Shown: positions 22,801 to 33,999, counted from the first letter of the stretch. The stretch is DNA of 64,000 bases from Hymenolepis diminuta (GCA_900708905.1 CAADRB010000002.1:5589390-5653389), one strand, 5' to 3'. Numbers and translations are program-made. The notes: generated by a model not told the origin, from the letters alone.

Positions 22801-25800
22801 AAAAACTAGGCTCGTGCCTTAAAGTATGTTTCATAAATGTCTAACAATCAATCAATAGAAATCTTTACAAATTATCAACCATCATAACTATCTGGTGTTG
22901 TGAAAAGGCACTCAGGATAAAGAAAACTTATTGACTCATCCTGATTAATGCTTATGAATAGTAAGAATAGGTGGGTCAGGACACAGAATAGAATATTTGC
23001 AGGGCACCTGTGAAATTTCACAGAATACATTATCGATTATTGAATTTCTGCGCAAGTGTCTGAGATTAAAATCTAACTTTAATTATTAGCTAATCAGGCG
23101 GCGATCATTTCCGTCTGATCGAATTCTATTTATGTAAGTATACTTTCTAAATAAATGAATCGTCGTCTGAGTTCTCTATTTGTCCTTTTGGGTCTGAGCA
23201 GCCTGCACTATCCAAGTGGTCGCATGCCGTTATATAGATAGGTAGGTAGATTTAAATATAAAACTACCTGCTTTTTAATATAAAATTGAATGAAGGATTC
23301 AAAACACGATGTGCAATTTTTTTAAAAATGAAATGAGAGACTTGATTTAATGTAGCTTATTTTGAGTACCCAGAGTAAATTATTTCGTCTTGCCAAAAAT
23401 ATTTGTTTATTTCAGATTTTGGAGAAAAGCATGTTTCCTTTCTGTTTCGAGTCCCACAGACGTGCCGATATCTACGCTTTGGGCATTGCAATCTGGGAAA
23501 TTCTAGCATGGGCAGTAGGAACAAGCCCTTATCGTGAATGGGTAAGGTGGATTATCATTACATCATGGAATAAGGCTTCATTATAGAGTGCTTTTTGATA
23601 CTCTTACGTCGTCAGAAATAATTTATTCTAGGAAAATTTAACAAAATTTTAAGTTAACAAAAGCACCGAAAGATTTATCGAACACGTACACTTTCCAATT
23701 TTAGATTCCACGGGATTCGGATGTTAAAACAGTTAAGAGGCTAGTCTGTTATCGAGAATTGCGGCCTTCTATGAATCTTCTTGAAGGTGAGATTTTTACA
23801 TTTATTTCTCTGCCACTTACAATTTATGATTTGCAGACTGTGCACCTTTCAAACATTATAATTTATTTCAAAAGGGAATTTGCAGAAAAAATATCAAAAC
23901 CCTAATTGAAGCAGAAGTGATGTACTACTTTGATAGATGTTGCCCTTTAGTACTTATCGACTTATTCACCGCTAAGGGAAGCAGAAACCACGAGTTGTTT
24001 TTAATGTCTAACAGTAAGTCCCGTTTCACCAAAAAATGATTATTCATCTATGCGGTCCTGCAAATACCTCATGTTTTGAAGCATAGATAAGCGTTTTTAA
24101 GTCGGTAACTTTATTGAAATTTTGACATTAGCTTTCTAATTGCTCTGAAGCCCTTATTGTTGAAGGTAGGGGTAAAGACTTAAAGGTTTTGTAAAGATAA
24201 AGTGACCCCAAAAATGACTTTATTATTATGTATCATATAACCCTGATTACAATCATGGATCTGGAATGGAAGGTTAAGCTGAACTTTTACCAATTTAGTA
24301 TACTCCTAGGTGCATCGTATTGGAAAATTTACGGTTTAGAGTCCCAGAGAGAGAGAGAGAGGCAATCGAAGAATGGATCATGCAATTTACAGAACAAATC
24401 GCAATAGAGTATAAAACAAACTTGATGATATATATTTTATATGGTTATTATCCCATTACATCGACTTCGCAATAGATTTTCTTCCTTTTTATGCCTCAGC
24501 TGAAAGAAATAACTCTGCTCAAGTTGTGCTTACTGCCCTATGAAACACCTGATAAGTTTTCTTGATCTGAATATTCTCTCTATAAAAATGTCATCATTAG
24601 GTCCTCCTACATTAAAAACTCTCGCATCTTCTAACATATCTGTAGTATAACAGTCTTTTTTTCACACTAATGAACTTTCAGTATTGGTGTGAAATTTGTC
24701 AACAATTTTACGCGAACTTTCTCCATCACCCTAGTTATTTTCACTTACATATACACCAAAATTAGGAACAAATTAAAGCGAATCTAAACTTTTCCCATTA
24801 GAGGCAATACCGTCAGGATTTTTATTTGAAATATTCGAAAATGAAGCAATTTCAACCATGATTTTGATTCAATATAACTTCAAGTTCAACCTGTTAGCTG
24901 TAAGAAAACGGTATTTGATTAAAAAAATCATTCATTGAAGTTCCATTTATCGGACCAGCGATAAGCTACAGAAACTGCTTATATCTATCATTTTCAGCTT
25001 GTGTTCCATTGGAATAGCGCTTCATCGTCACAGAAATTAGTGCACGCTCTATTTGTATATAATTTTCCTGTGATTTACATCTCCCCCTTCGTGTTTATCG
25101 TTCATCCCCCCCCTTTCAGCTGACCAATGAGAGCTCAGCGTGTGCGCACATTCAACCGCTCGCGTTTTTCTGCATTATCCACAAACTGGGACCACGAAGC
25201 TGCACACCTTTGCATCAGCGCCGATAAGTCATTCGATCGGGCTGTGCCACCTCTTTTTTCACATTTTTCTCAATTAATTAAATTTAGAAAATTTAGCAAC
25301 ATTTTTTGTCCTGAAAAATAAATGGTTAGATTGGCTCGTTTCTGGGCCTTCCTATTTTAATAGGAGCTCTTAATTTGGTAGTACTGATTAAATTGATGAT
25401 TCCTAAAATAATAATTTGTGTGAATTGATTCGTAGATTCTTCAGTTTAAAACGGTTTCTTCTTTGAATCCTGCTTATTTCAGACTATTGTTGGTAAAATA
25501 TTTCTGTTGGTAAATCTGAGCAAATGTAACTGATTGTGTTATCATTAAAATATGGAAACCTGAACATTTATTGGATGGTGAAGAATACGGAGTTTGAGGA
25601 ATTTATTCATTTGCTAAGGAACTCTAGTGTTAATTGACTATATATTGACGAAAGAGGCATTTGCGGTTTTCAAGTTTAACCAGAGGTTAATTTTAGGGCA
25701 ATCACATAGATCGTCGGTTTTCGTGAAAGAAGGTTTGCTTTCATCTGTGTTTTCCTCGTAATGTGTTTCACAAACCAGAAATACTGCTATTATTACCCAT

Positions 25801-28338
25801 GGAAATACAAAAAACATTCAAAATTTTTTAATTTATGGGATAGCATCTAATCACAAGAAGTGGTGAAATAGTTCAGAAAGTGATGAAAGAGGGATCAAAT
25901 AAGAGCATATAATGAAGCCAGAATTTCAAGAGCCTTGCCTTATTTGAGTTCTGGAAGCAGTTAATAATAAGCTTTCTCATGAAGAGTATAATTTACCCTA
26001 AGAAATAGAAATTGCCCTAATCTGAACTTTCATAATTTCTGGATGAGTTCATGTTCGCAATATTCAGCGCTTGATAACTATATGATTGAACTGAGTGATC
26101 GGTCATGCCACTTTGATCCATTTGTATCTTTTTACAATCCTTATAAGGCAGTTCAGACTGGCAAAGACATTTTAGATCTTATAATAAATACTTCTTTCTA
26201 TTACATATCCATTTATATCAAGATTTAAAATCATATTCGAAGAATAATTGCTCCCATTTCATAATTAATGCTATTTGTAAGTTCGGGAATAACATCTCGT
26301 GGCCATTAGCCGCACCACTTTTCAAATTTTTAACTGCTGGACTAAACAGCACGGAAGCAACCATTATGGATGACATTAGTAAAATAAAATTTCTATTCCC
26401 ATCTCGAAATATAATATTTTTGTGCTAAACAGTTAGCAGAACAAGTTAAAGGAATTTGATGTTTCATGAATCAGCACCCATTTTGCAGAGTCAGATTCCA
26501 AAATTCAAACTTCAACGAGTTTTAAGAGACTACTAACTTCATTTGATTGTCCTCAGGTGTACCCATATTGAGAGCAAATTCACCCCGAATAAATACCCAC
26601 CCATTCTAGTTTACATGACTATACTGGGCTCATTTATCAATTCTTGAGCTTACGTTCACGTTCCCACACTTATCTCGCTTGAGCTCTTGGGGGGTCCAGA
26701 GTTTTATGAAGAAGGGGCGTTTAGTAGACAGTGAAGATGGATGGAGCAATTGCTTTCTCATGGCCGTCCGAGGACGGATCAAGAAAGGTCTTAAATTTCA
26801 CGAACAAATGTGTAATTCTCCTTTCAGTTTCGAGAGAATGCGGATTCTCTTGGTATGAGCGATTACAAAATTTCGCAATCATTCCCAATACTTTTAGTCC
26901 TTCTCGAAACTTCTAATAACATGACAAATGAATAAAAACTTATGTTTTTTCCATCCCTTAATCCTTTGACTGCCCATCTCTTCCGTTGTTTCAGAAATTT
27001 TTAATAAAATACGAGAGATTTAGTTGATCGTTAACTTAAGCAGTTCTATCTGGCCTTATAGTTGCTCTTTAATAAACAACAGAACTATTTAAGTTACTAA
27101 ATCCACAATAAATGCTGAGAAATCGAATAGTTAATAAAATTTAAGATTTCCTGATAATGCTCAGTGTGTAGGAGAAGTTAAACTATCCAAAGATGATATG
27201 TTATGACGCGTAACTGGTCACTTTAGTCAGTAAGAACACCAGCTTTTTTTTCATTTTCCAGAACTCGTCGTATAGTGAAATAATCGCTTTTATTTCTTTT
27301 ATATTCTTGTTTTCATATTTATTCAATTAGAAACTTCTGATCCGATGGAGACCGACGAAAACTCAGAGGTACCGATGAGAAAACGCATCTGCGAATTCTT
27401 CGCCGCTCTTCTGTCTGAATGCTGGAGCCGGGATCCTGAAGCAAGGTTAAGTTCTCTGCGAATCAAAAAGGATCTTGCGAAATTTCACCTGGAGGTATCC
27501 ACGAAAAATCAAACATAGCCAAATATATTAATTCTGAATACATTTACTACTTATATTATTAAGTAATCAGTTTGTTGTTGTTGATAGAACAGAGCGAAAT
27601 CGGAAGCTATGAATCGACGTGTTTATATTGGGATAGGAACATATTAAATCAATCTATAACTTACTTCTTTAAATCGTTATAACTCAAATTTATAGAGTTT
27701 GGGTATTTATTTAATGTATTTTTTAAAATTCACCTAACTAAAGTTAAGAGCTAATGGTATAATTAGGAAAATCCAATTTTCCCTATTTAAAGTCGAGGAT
27801 TTAATAGTCAAATGTATAACTCCTAAATAGCCTGATAATGACAAGTATCTCAATGTTTAAACACTGATAATTAAATTTTATGGACTTCTGAATAGGTAGG
27901 AAAGATAGAAAATTCGTGGGTTTTGTAAAATCTGATGGGAAAATGAATTTCAATTCACAGCTACATTCCACCCAAGTGCCAAACAGGAGAAGACTCCCAG
28001 TTCATTAGAAAATAACAAATTTCGCAAAATGTATCAATGCCAAGAATAACATTAAAACTGAGCAATTTTTTAAATCCAGGTAAGGCATTGTCAAGATGGA
28101 AATATTATACTAATGCGTGAAACGTAGTTAGTAACCTTTTTATCTTGAAAAAATAACATTTTTATTATTTACCTCTGCTGTATCCCACTATATCTGTATT
28201 ATTGACCCGTTTGCATATTTCAAGCTCCCAAATAATTAACGCTTTATATTGTGCCTAACTGACTTGTGTGTTCTTCCCACTCTTTCCTCCATCTAGACCT
28301 TGGATATCGGATATGCAAATCGCAAAACGCATACATGA
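16697..28338 (+). CDS. TGF-beta/activin/BMP type I-like receptor with degenerate (pseudo)kinase domain
   Basis: Proposed exons: 16697-16816, 17103-17121, 17159-18090, 18171-18557, 22348-22709, 23416-23541, 23705-23786, 27331-27494 and 28297-28338, all phase-consistent, giving about 743 residues. Parts in order: possible signal peptide, cysteine-rich ectodomain ending in CCKNRNACN, one membrane span, Ser-rich juxtamembrane region without an SGSGSGLP GS motif, then a kinase fold. Type I receptor hallmarks are LRHSNLNGIKAADV, GTRGRPALAHRN, MAPE, FESHRRADIYALGIAIWEI, VCYRELRP and ARLSSLRIKKDL. Catalytic residues are missing: no glycine loop, the ATP-binding Lys is Arg (VNLR), the alpha-C Glu is Asn, the HRD Asp is Asn, and DLG reads GLE. 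The activation segment has an extra stretch of about 55 residues. Type I receptors normally phosphorylate Smads; this one is predicted not to. A decoy or scaffold role is inference. Confidence 0.82.
17103..17121 (+). CDS. Candidate 19-nt microexon of the receptor
   Basis: The acceptor sits after a pyrimidine-rich tract (TTTTCTCACATAATGTACAG). The donor GTCTAG is weak. The 19 bases convert phase 1, left by the signal-peptide exon, into phase 2, needed by the ectodomain exon, and add the residues GKICFSR. No direct join of the flanking exons keeps the frame. Confidence 0.35.
17159..18090 (+). CDS. Receptor ectodomain, transmembrane and juxtamembrane exon
   Basis: The frame has a TGA just upstream of the TATCAG acceptor at 17158, so the exon must begin there. 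Cysteines follow the TGF-beta receptor ectodomain order: CVC, C, C, C, then GC, C, CC and CN (LICVCN, NCFYN, GFCIAVNRGYC, YGCL, LMCNG, FSCCKNRNACN). A basic stretch of about 35-40 residues separates the third and fourth groups. N-glycosylation sequons are seen, for example NHT. The membrane span is IFVPAAIMIGIIAIFLL. The cytoplasmic tail is Ser-rich and lacks the GS-box motif. The exon ends in phase 1 before GTTAGC. Confidence 0.82.
18171..18557 (+). CDS. Receptor pseudokinase N-lobe exon
   Basis: The acceptor follows a long T-rich tract. The exon carries VNLRLL in the place of VAVKIF (Arg codon at 18200-18202 instead of the ATP-anchoring Lys), then LRHSNLNGIKAADV and FHPWGSF, which corresponds to the YHEHGSL hinge of type I receptors, and ends at NGVTFLHT. 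No GxGxxG loop is found in front of VNLRLL. It enters and leaves in phase 1. Confidence 0.85.
18698..19000 (+). repeat. R1 dispersed repeat, copy in receptor intron
   Basis: Collinear with the copy at 51645: AATTTTTAA...AAGCAACTAAAAT, AAAGGGAGAGGATCA, ATGTCAAG, CGGGTTGTACAAC, CTAAATGGG, AATTCGTCC, GCAGCAAATACTTGTCT, and TTTATTGATCAG. Confidence 0.65.
22010..22110 (-). repeat. tRNA-like short repeat (SINE-like)
   Basis: On the minus strand it starts GGTGGCGGAGTGGTTAA, where TGGCGGAGTGG (22098-22088) is a good Pol III box A as found in Leu/Ser tRNAs. No full cloverleaf could be built. It ends near a hairpin CACATCCAGTGATGTG. Confidence 0.45.
22348..22709 (+). CDS. Receptor catalytic-loop and activation-segment exon
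   Basis: GTRGRPALAHRN is directly comparable with GTQGKPAIAHRD of type I receptors. The HRD Asp codon reads AAT (Asn) at 22389-22391. The metal-binding DLG is replaced: Asp by Gly at 22446-22448 and the Gly by Glu at 22452-22454. A Pro/Ser/acidic insertion of about 55 residues precedes GLPVYMAPE. It ends in phase 0 before GTAAGT. Confidence 0.88.
23416..23541 (+). CDS. Receptor C-lobe exon (helix F)
   Basis: Phase 0 at both ends. It continues MAPE with ILEKSMFPFCFES and then HRRADIYALGIAIWEILAW, the type I signature around kinase helix F, and ends SPYREW before GTAAGG. The structural Asp of ADIYA is kept, so the fold is probably maintained although catalysis is lost. Confidence 0.88.
23705..23786 (+). 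CDS. Receptor C-lobe exon (VCxxxLRP)
   Basis: The exon reads IPRDSDVKTVKRLVCYRELR then PSMNLLE, equivalent to [20 protein letters not shown] plus P in type I receptors. It ends in phase 1 before GTGAGA. The usual IPNRW that follows RP is not recognisable. Confidence 0.85.
23787..27330 (+). other. 3.5-kb receptor intron
   Basis: Mostly AT-rich and without coding signal. A short GC-rich, promoter-like island (about 25080-25265) contains a C-run and a CCAAT motif (GACCAATGAGAG). Confidence 0.4.
27331..27494 (+). CDS. Receptor last kinase-helix exon
   Basis: The exon opens with an acidic Met-rich stretch (ETSDPMETDENSEVPM), followed by LLSECWSRDPEARLSSLRIK and KDLAKFHLE. This is the closing helix of type I receptors (ECW..GAARLTALRIKKTL). 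If the donor GTATCC is used it joins the exon at 28297. If it is not, translation stops at a TAG near 27518 after EVSTKNQT. Confidence 0.85.
28297..28338 (+). CDS. Receptor terminal exon (alternative tail)
   Basis: The acceptor CTTTCCTCCATCTAG is strong. In phase 0 it adds TLDIGYANRKTHT and a TGA. A different frame of the same stretch stays open for about 33 codons to a TAA. Phase from the previous exon favours the short tail. Confidence 0.5.
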   Translation, partial: TLDIGYANRKTHT

Positions 28339-29930
28339 ACGACGTCCAATGTTATTGGAGATTGTTCCGAAACCTCTTTCTGCCATGCAGAAGTAAAATT
28401 TAGCAATTATTAGGGAAACAAAACCTAACAGTATAAGATTGAGGAAGTTGTGTATCTATATTAAATTAAATGTAAAAAGATGTTCCTGTGAAAAAAATGA
28501 AACAAGATACTAAATTTACTTAACTTAGTTTGTTTATGTTATCCCACTCATTAACGATATTTTGCATGACTAAATTTTGTTACCACGACTGTGGCTGACT
28601 TATGATAAGAAATTTGCTATGTATCTGACCAGTTGTCATTCGGTTACTGGGAGATCAAATAACATGAGATAAAGTTTTTTGAAAGAAAATTATAAATATT
28701 TAATCGATTGATTTTGTAATTACTTGATAGTAAACTTAACGCAAATAAGGATGATGGCCGAAATTTTATCCTTACGACGAATATTTAATCCATTTATTCG
28801 AAAAGATACGATTTGAATGTGAAGATGCAGATAAGGTTTCAAAATAATACGCTGTGGGAAAGAAGGAAGGACATTGGAAGCTTTTTGTCTGGAAATAGGG
28901 AATTCATATATAGCTCGAGTTGCCATTAATGTCTTATTGTCTTAAAGCCCTCCTTCGATTCAATTATTTGAGATCATCTCGTTCTGTTGGAGCTTAGCAT
29001 TGGATGAGAATCACAACAACTATCAGCTTTCAAGATCTGATTTTTGCATTTGTTTTTTGTATTTCAAACGTGCCGTATTTCGCAAATCAGTTAGAATTAA
29101 CAGTTTGAAATATGGTGCAGTAGCACCACTCCCATATTGTGATGATGTGGATTCCAAAACCCATTTTCGCTCATATAGATAAGCGCTATTGAACAATGGA
29201 TTATAGAAGTTAATTAAACACTAGCTTATTGCTCGACTAAGCCTTTTTGTTTCAAATCAAGAATTTAAACGTGTCGTTTTAAGCAGATTGCCTTAAATTT
29301 TTTACTTATTATAGGAGTTTCAAGATCGTTCAGTCATTACCATTATTGTTTCGTAATTTTATAATGAAAGCACACATCAACTACTTTTGAAGCAATATTA
29401 AATGATTATAATGAGCAGAATACGCCTATTTATTTATCGCATTTACATGTTTAATTACATAAAATAAAAGGAATAAATAGAGGCGGTTGTTAAATCTACT
29501 TATTCATAGGTTCTGAAAAGGTTATGAGCTAATCCATAAATCTCGGAGTCAAGGCATAAAATTTGAGAATCAGAACTTTACACAGTTAATCATGTCCTAA
29601 CCCGATTAAAACATAGTAACGCTCCTGATACTCCAGGCTACCAAGTATTTTACTAATGAAGGATTGGGAGTAGGCTACGCCAAGTATGGAAGCATGCATA
29701 CCAACAACGGACTGCTATCTAATAGAGCGTGGGCCAAAAGGTAGGTTGGCATATCTCTAGCTAGGCCAGAGATTGCTGACTATTGTGGCAAGATGGTCGC
29801 TTCGTTTCACACTTCTATACCTTATGCTTCTTTGTCTACCTTTACATCCTCCAAACATGTTATTGACTTTATACCCTTTGATATTAATTTATCTTTTCTT
29901 TTCTTTAAGTAAAACCTACTGAAATCCTAC
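28339..29930. other. AT-rich intergenic DNA 3' of the receptor gene
   Basis: I see no supported gene. A GC-richer patch at about 29620-29830 may be a mobile-element fragment, but I cannot assign it. Confidence 0.4.
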
Positions 29931-29934
29931 AAAG

Positions 29935-31520
29935 TTCTTTTTACGATCTACAACCCCATACCCCAAACCAGAGAATAAGGAAAAGCAAAATTTCTCGTTG
30001 GTATAACGAAAACTTACAGCAATTCAACTCGAAATATGCATCGTACATCGTAATTCCTATTAGTTCACAAAAATTGTTTAAGGGTTAATCGTTATTTATA
30101 TAATAATGGGAAGAAACTATAAAGTGTAATATTAATTTCCTCAAAGGATGATACTTTATAATTATTCATAATTATTATTTCACCTTGACACCTCGACTTT
30201 TTAAACTGCGCCTTCCCCGTATGACTTCATCGGGTTTGCTTGAAGTTCTTATCCTCGTTCCGTATTCTTTCTTGGTGACTTATTCCTTTTTCAGAGGTGT
30301 ATTCGGGTGATTAATGCAAATTCGGTCTGCTTCTTTCTATAAGTCATTCCATTGGAGATTCTTCATGAAGTTTTAATGAGCCGCCGTCCAGAGGTTATCG
30401 AGTATAATTTCCAGCTTTCTTAGTATGATTCCCTCCTCTTTTAATGGGACCTGTCCTTTTCCTTCCTCTTTCTTCGGGACGTTTTCTTTCGATGTCTGAA
30501 ATAGGACACTACATTCGCCCTTGGCTTCGAAGGAAGATCTCTATTCCCTGTTATCCGATAGTATTCACTTCTGACACCGATTTCGATTCAACGATTATCA
30601 CAGGATGCTGCTTCCTATTCTCCCCTTCTTTCTGCTCCACTTTGTAACACGTTCGTGGGGATTCTTTTGAGGAGCTTCATTCCGCTTCATTCTGCTTCAT
30701 ATCCTTCTTCGACCTGGCTATTGATTCTGTCACCGGACTGGCTGTCGCCTCAATCGTTTGAGTGACGTGTTTCATTCTGAATTTGGATTTCGTTCGGCAT
30801 ATCGTTTCCTTATGTCCTTGTTTGCTACACAAGTAGCAAGTATGGCGTTTGCACGAACAAGAGTGAACAGAATGCAGACCACTACAAGCCAGTATTCAGT
30901 TAGGGTTTTTCGAATAGAAAACATGTTCTGGGATACAGGTTCACCAGAAATTCCACCAACATAATCGTACTCACGAGGTTCCTTCTGACTCATGACACTG
31001 CTGCACTTGAAATCAAATTTTCTGCATTCATTAGGAAAATCCTCTGGTGTAATGTTATCACTTGCTTTGATCATTGTAAGGAATCGAAAACAGACATGGG
31101 TTGGACAAAGTTCTCGAAGACCACCCAAAGATGGCAAACATTTGAAATGATCCTTTGTAATGGCACAAAAGTCATAGAGTTCAAAAACACTATTGATACG
31201 GCTAGCATAGATCATCTAATCTTCAGCATGTTCTTTGATGAGAGGAATATAATTAAAGCACTTTTGGAGTTCGGAAGACTTTTCACCAAACAGGTCAGAG
31301 AGAATTAAGACACTTTTGCAGAAGTTAAGATTCGGAATTATCTTGGGATGGATGAAATATTGAGTTTCTCATTTTTAGTCATTACCGATCTCCGCTACAA
31401 CAGTTCAACTTTTACAAAATCTGGGATATCAGTGAGATCTTCACTCTTTTCAAACCAGCTAGCAAACGCTTGATACTTGATCCTAAAAAGTCCTTTACCA
31501 TCTACCACTTGGCTCCTTCT
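29935..31520 (-). mobile_element. LTR-retrotransposon remnant A with broken gag
   Basis: On the minus strand, frame fragments between about 31520 and 30690 resemble a gypsy-type Gag: a FKCL-containing helical segment, then a zinc knuckle of form C-x2-C-x4-H-x4-C at 30838-30797. The knuckle lies in a different frame from the upstream 147-codon fragment, and stop codons interrupt the part above about 31215, so the copy is inactive. A segment at about 29935-30215 is related to sequence beside the second copy and may be LTR debris. No pol domain was recognised. Bases 30325-31170 are nearly identical to 48367-49210. Confidence 0.68.
30772..31215 (-). pseudogene. gag fragment, copy A
   Basis: A 147-codon open stretch on the minus strand. 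Its first two thirds read as capsid-like Gag sequence with several Cys. Its last 40 codons look like a membrane helix, but only because the frame has left the zinc-knuckle frame. The frame opens right after a TAG, and related sequence continues upstream in pieces. It should not be annotated as a secreted or membrane protein. Confidence 0.6.
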
Positions 31521-33418
31521 CCACAGTTTCATCCTTTATTGTATTTTTTTAATTACTTTCTCTGTTTAGATGCTTTTTAATGATTACAACTTTCGAAATT
31601 TCTTTGTGTATGCTGTGAAATGAGTAATGTTAATGCAAGACATGCAGAAATTTGTCTAGTGATATCAGATGATGCTCTCTTTCCGAAATCATATAGTAAA
31701 TTACGAATATAATAACCATAAAATGAATCCAAAATATGACGCTTTTGGTTTCCTTTATTATTAAATCATATAGCATGTCAAAAACAAGAGGAACAGTAAA
31801 TTATTTCCATAAAACAGTGAAAGAGGAAGTATGTAATAAATGTGAGGTGTCAAATGAGCTTTACATCATTTACATTTAGAGCTCATCAGGCTGTTAATTG
31901 TGCACTTGTAGGATATAGTGCACCAATTTAGACCCCAGTACTTCAAGGTTAAAATTTCAAGATTTAATTCCTAGGTTTGTGAATGAATCCATTTCTGCAA
32001 TGTTCCGAGCCTATTGAGCAGTTGATTAAATCGAATGGTTAGTCAAGCCATCTCGCTAAATTTGCCCCTTCTAATAAGCAAAAGCAGCTAGCTGATATTA
32101 GTAAGGGTATTTTGAGCATATTAGAACTCAATGGGGTTCTTTCAGTATTAAAAAAGTGAAAAATTTTAGATATGACAAATGCATAGTAGAAAACACACCT
32201 TTTTGGCAGACTAAATATGACAATCTAGGAAAGGTGGATACTAAAATGGTTTAGATGAATCATTCCATTCGCCTACACATTTTAGCAGCTAAACTGAAAC
32301 ATATTTTTAGGAATGTTAATATGTTCTTCGTTTTCTTTCAGACTTAATAGACACATTTTATTTAGAATGCACTACTCAAAAACTGGAATAAAATTACAAA
32401 AGGTCCCCAAAGTAATTCAAGAATAAGTTATTTAGATCTGGACAAGGCAACCGCATTGTTATTAATTTTTTGCTCATTTACCGGTCAAAAGATCATTTAT
32501 TAATAGGGAGCTGATGAAAACTGGTCTAATTCTTAGAATGTGGAAGAAGATACCAGTATAATAATTGAAGATTCTTCTATTTGCGATTAGCATCACTTTG
32601 TTCTTTATTATAAATTAAGTTCTACATGCTTTAACATATTAGCCAAGCGAACTAAAAACTGTTGTTTTTTATGGATTAGCCTTATCTCCACCGTCATTTT
32701 GGCAGATAAGGTATAATCCTGAACAAAACAACCAAAAGTTGTCTCCTACTTTCTCATTTTAAATTATTGCATACTATAGATCCCTATATAAAAGTCCGCC
32801 AAATATTTACACCTGTCCTGAGTTGAGATGAGTTCCATTGTCCTCCGTGAATGGCTGATTTTGACAAGGGGAGTGGCTAATAGCACTTTTACTTTAAGCA
32901 AATAACATCCAAATTAAGTTCTCATAGAAAAGATGTTTTATAAGTGACCACTTAAAAGACCAATTTTATTTCTAATAAATTTTAGCAAACATGTAAATAT
33001 TTCGATCTTAAGTCATTTTAAGTATGTAAATCGTAATTTGACTCTGAAATGCAAACTATTGACCTCCAGTTTAAATATTGTAAAATTCAAACAGACCAAG
33101 CCATTTGAAACGTTATCACAAGAAAATTTTTGCTAATACTTTAATTTTTTCTGGAATTAAAGACTAATTTATGAATCATATCTCCCTCCTTCCTTCCTTA
33201 AACGCATTTTATGATGATTTTAAATAAAGACAATTTCTTGTGAAACTCCCAAATGTTGCGTTGATGAACCCCGTCAGGTATCTCTTTCACTTTCTAATCT
33301 ACTAACTTTGAAAGATGAATCTTTCTTCTCCATAATATTTATCTTACATACTCTCTAATCATCACTAAATTTNATTATCTTGTCTTTATAGTAATGTCTG
33401 TAAACTTTTAACCTTTCC
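31521..33418. other. AT-rich intergenic DNA with one R1-like fragment
   Basis: No gene seen. A stretch at about 31930-32085 resembles the 3' half of the R1 dispersed repeat. One ambiguous base lies at 33373. Confidence 0.4.
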
Positions 33419-33990
33419 TGTGACCCAAGCACTCCATAGACAAACATCGTGTGTCCTCAGCTGGCCTATTTCTCATCGATCGGAAAAGGTAAGCATACCT
33501 CGGACGATAGTAGCAGACACCGCATGGTCGGCCCTGCTATTATCCAGTCTTGTCTGCACTGGCCCTTCCTTTTCCTATAATCGTCCCGACCAATTAAAGC
33601 ACGCATACGATTATATCCTTATGCGTGTCCTCACCCGAAGTGTCGATTATAAATAGCCTCCATCAGACACACACACGACAGACACCAAGGGACCCTAGCT
33701 CGTCCAACGCCTCTTCCATAGCTCAGTCCTTCTCCTCCAATTCCCTATTTTTCCCTTGAGTCTCTGTACTAAGTTTTGTTCAATACAACCTGGTCAACGC
33801 AATCCTTGGTGTTCTTTCATTTACTNNNNNNNNNNNNNNNNNNNNNNNNNNNNNNNNNNNNNNNNNNNNNNNNNNCTGCCGCTACATACTGGTGACCCTC
33901 AACAATCTGGTGGCCCTCTACAAATTGGTGACTCTGCCACTACAAATTGGCGACCCTGTAAAGGACCGCTAAAACTTAATAAGTGTTACT
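33419..33990 (+). mobile_element. LTR and leader of an LTR retrotransposon (gap inside)
   Basis: The segment opens with TGTGACCC, a typical LTR start. It contains a TATA box (TTATAAATAG, 33647-33656) preceded by a 7-bp inverted repeat (ACGCATA / TATGCGT, 33601-33626), then a CT-rich transcribed part. After the 50-N gap come four degenerate copies of CTACAAATTGGTGACYCT between 33882 and 33955, resembling primer-binding-site or leader sequence. It is clearly GC-richer than its surroundings. No coding region follows, so this is probably a solo or truncated LTR, or the gap collapses internal sequence. Confidence 0.6.
33826..33875. other. Assembly gap (50 N)
   Basis: A run of N sits where the LTR should meet the internal region of the element. 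This suggests repeat-induced assembly failure. Confidence 0.99.
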
Positions 33991-33999
33991 ACGAGCCAA

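Noticed and set aside
30444..30647. 67-codon plus-strand frame repeated exactly at 48487
   Set aside because: Identity comes from the duplicated retrotransposon segment; it is antisense to the gag-bearing strand.
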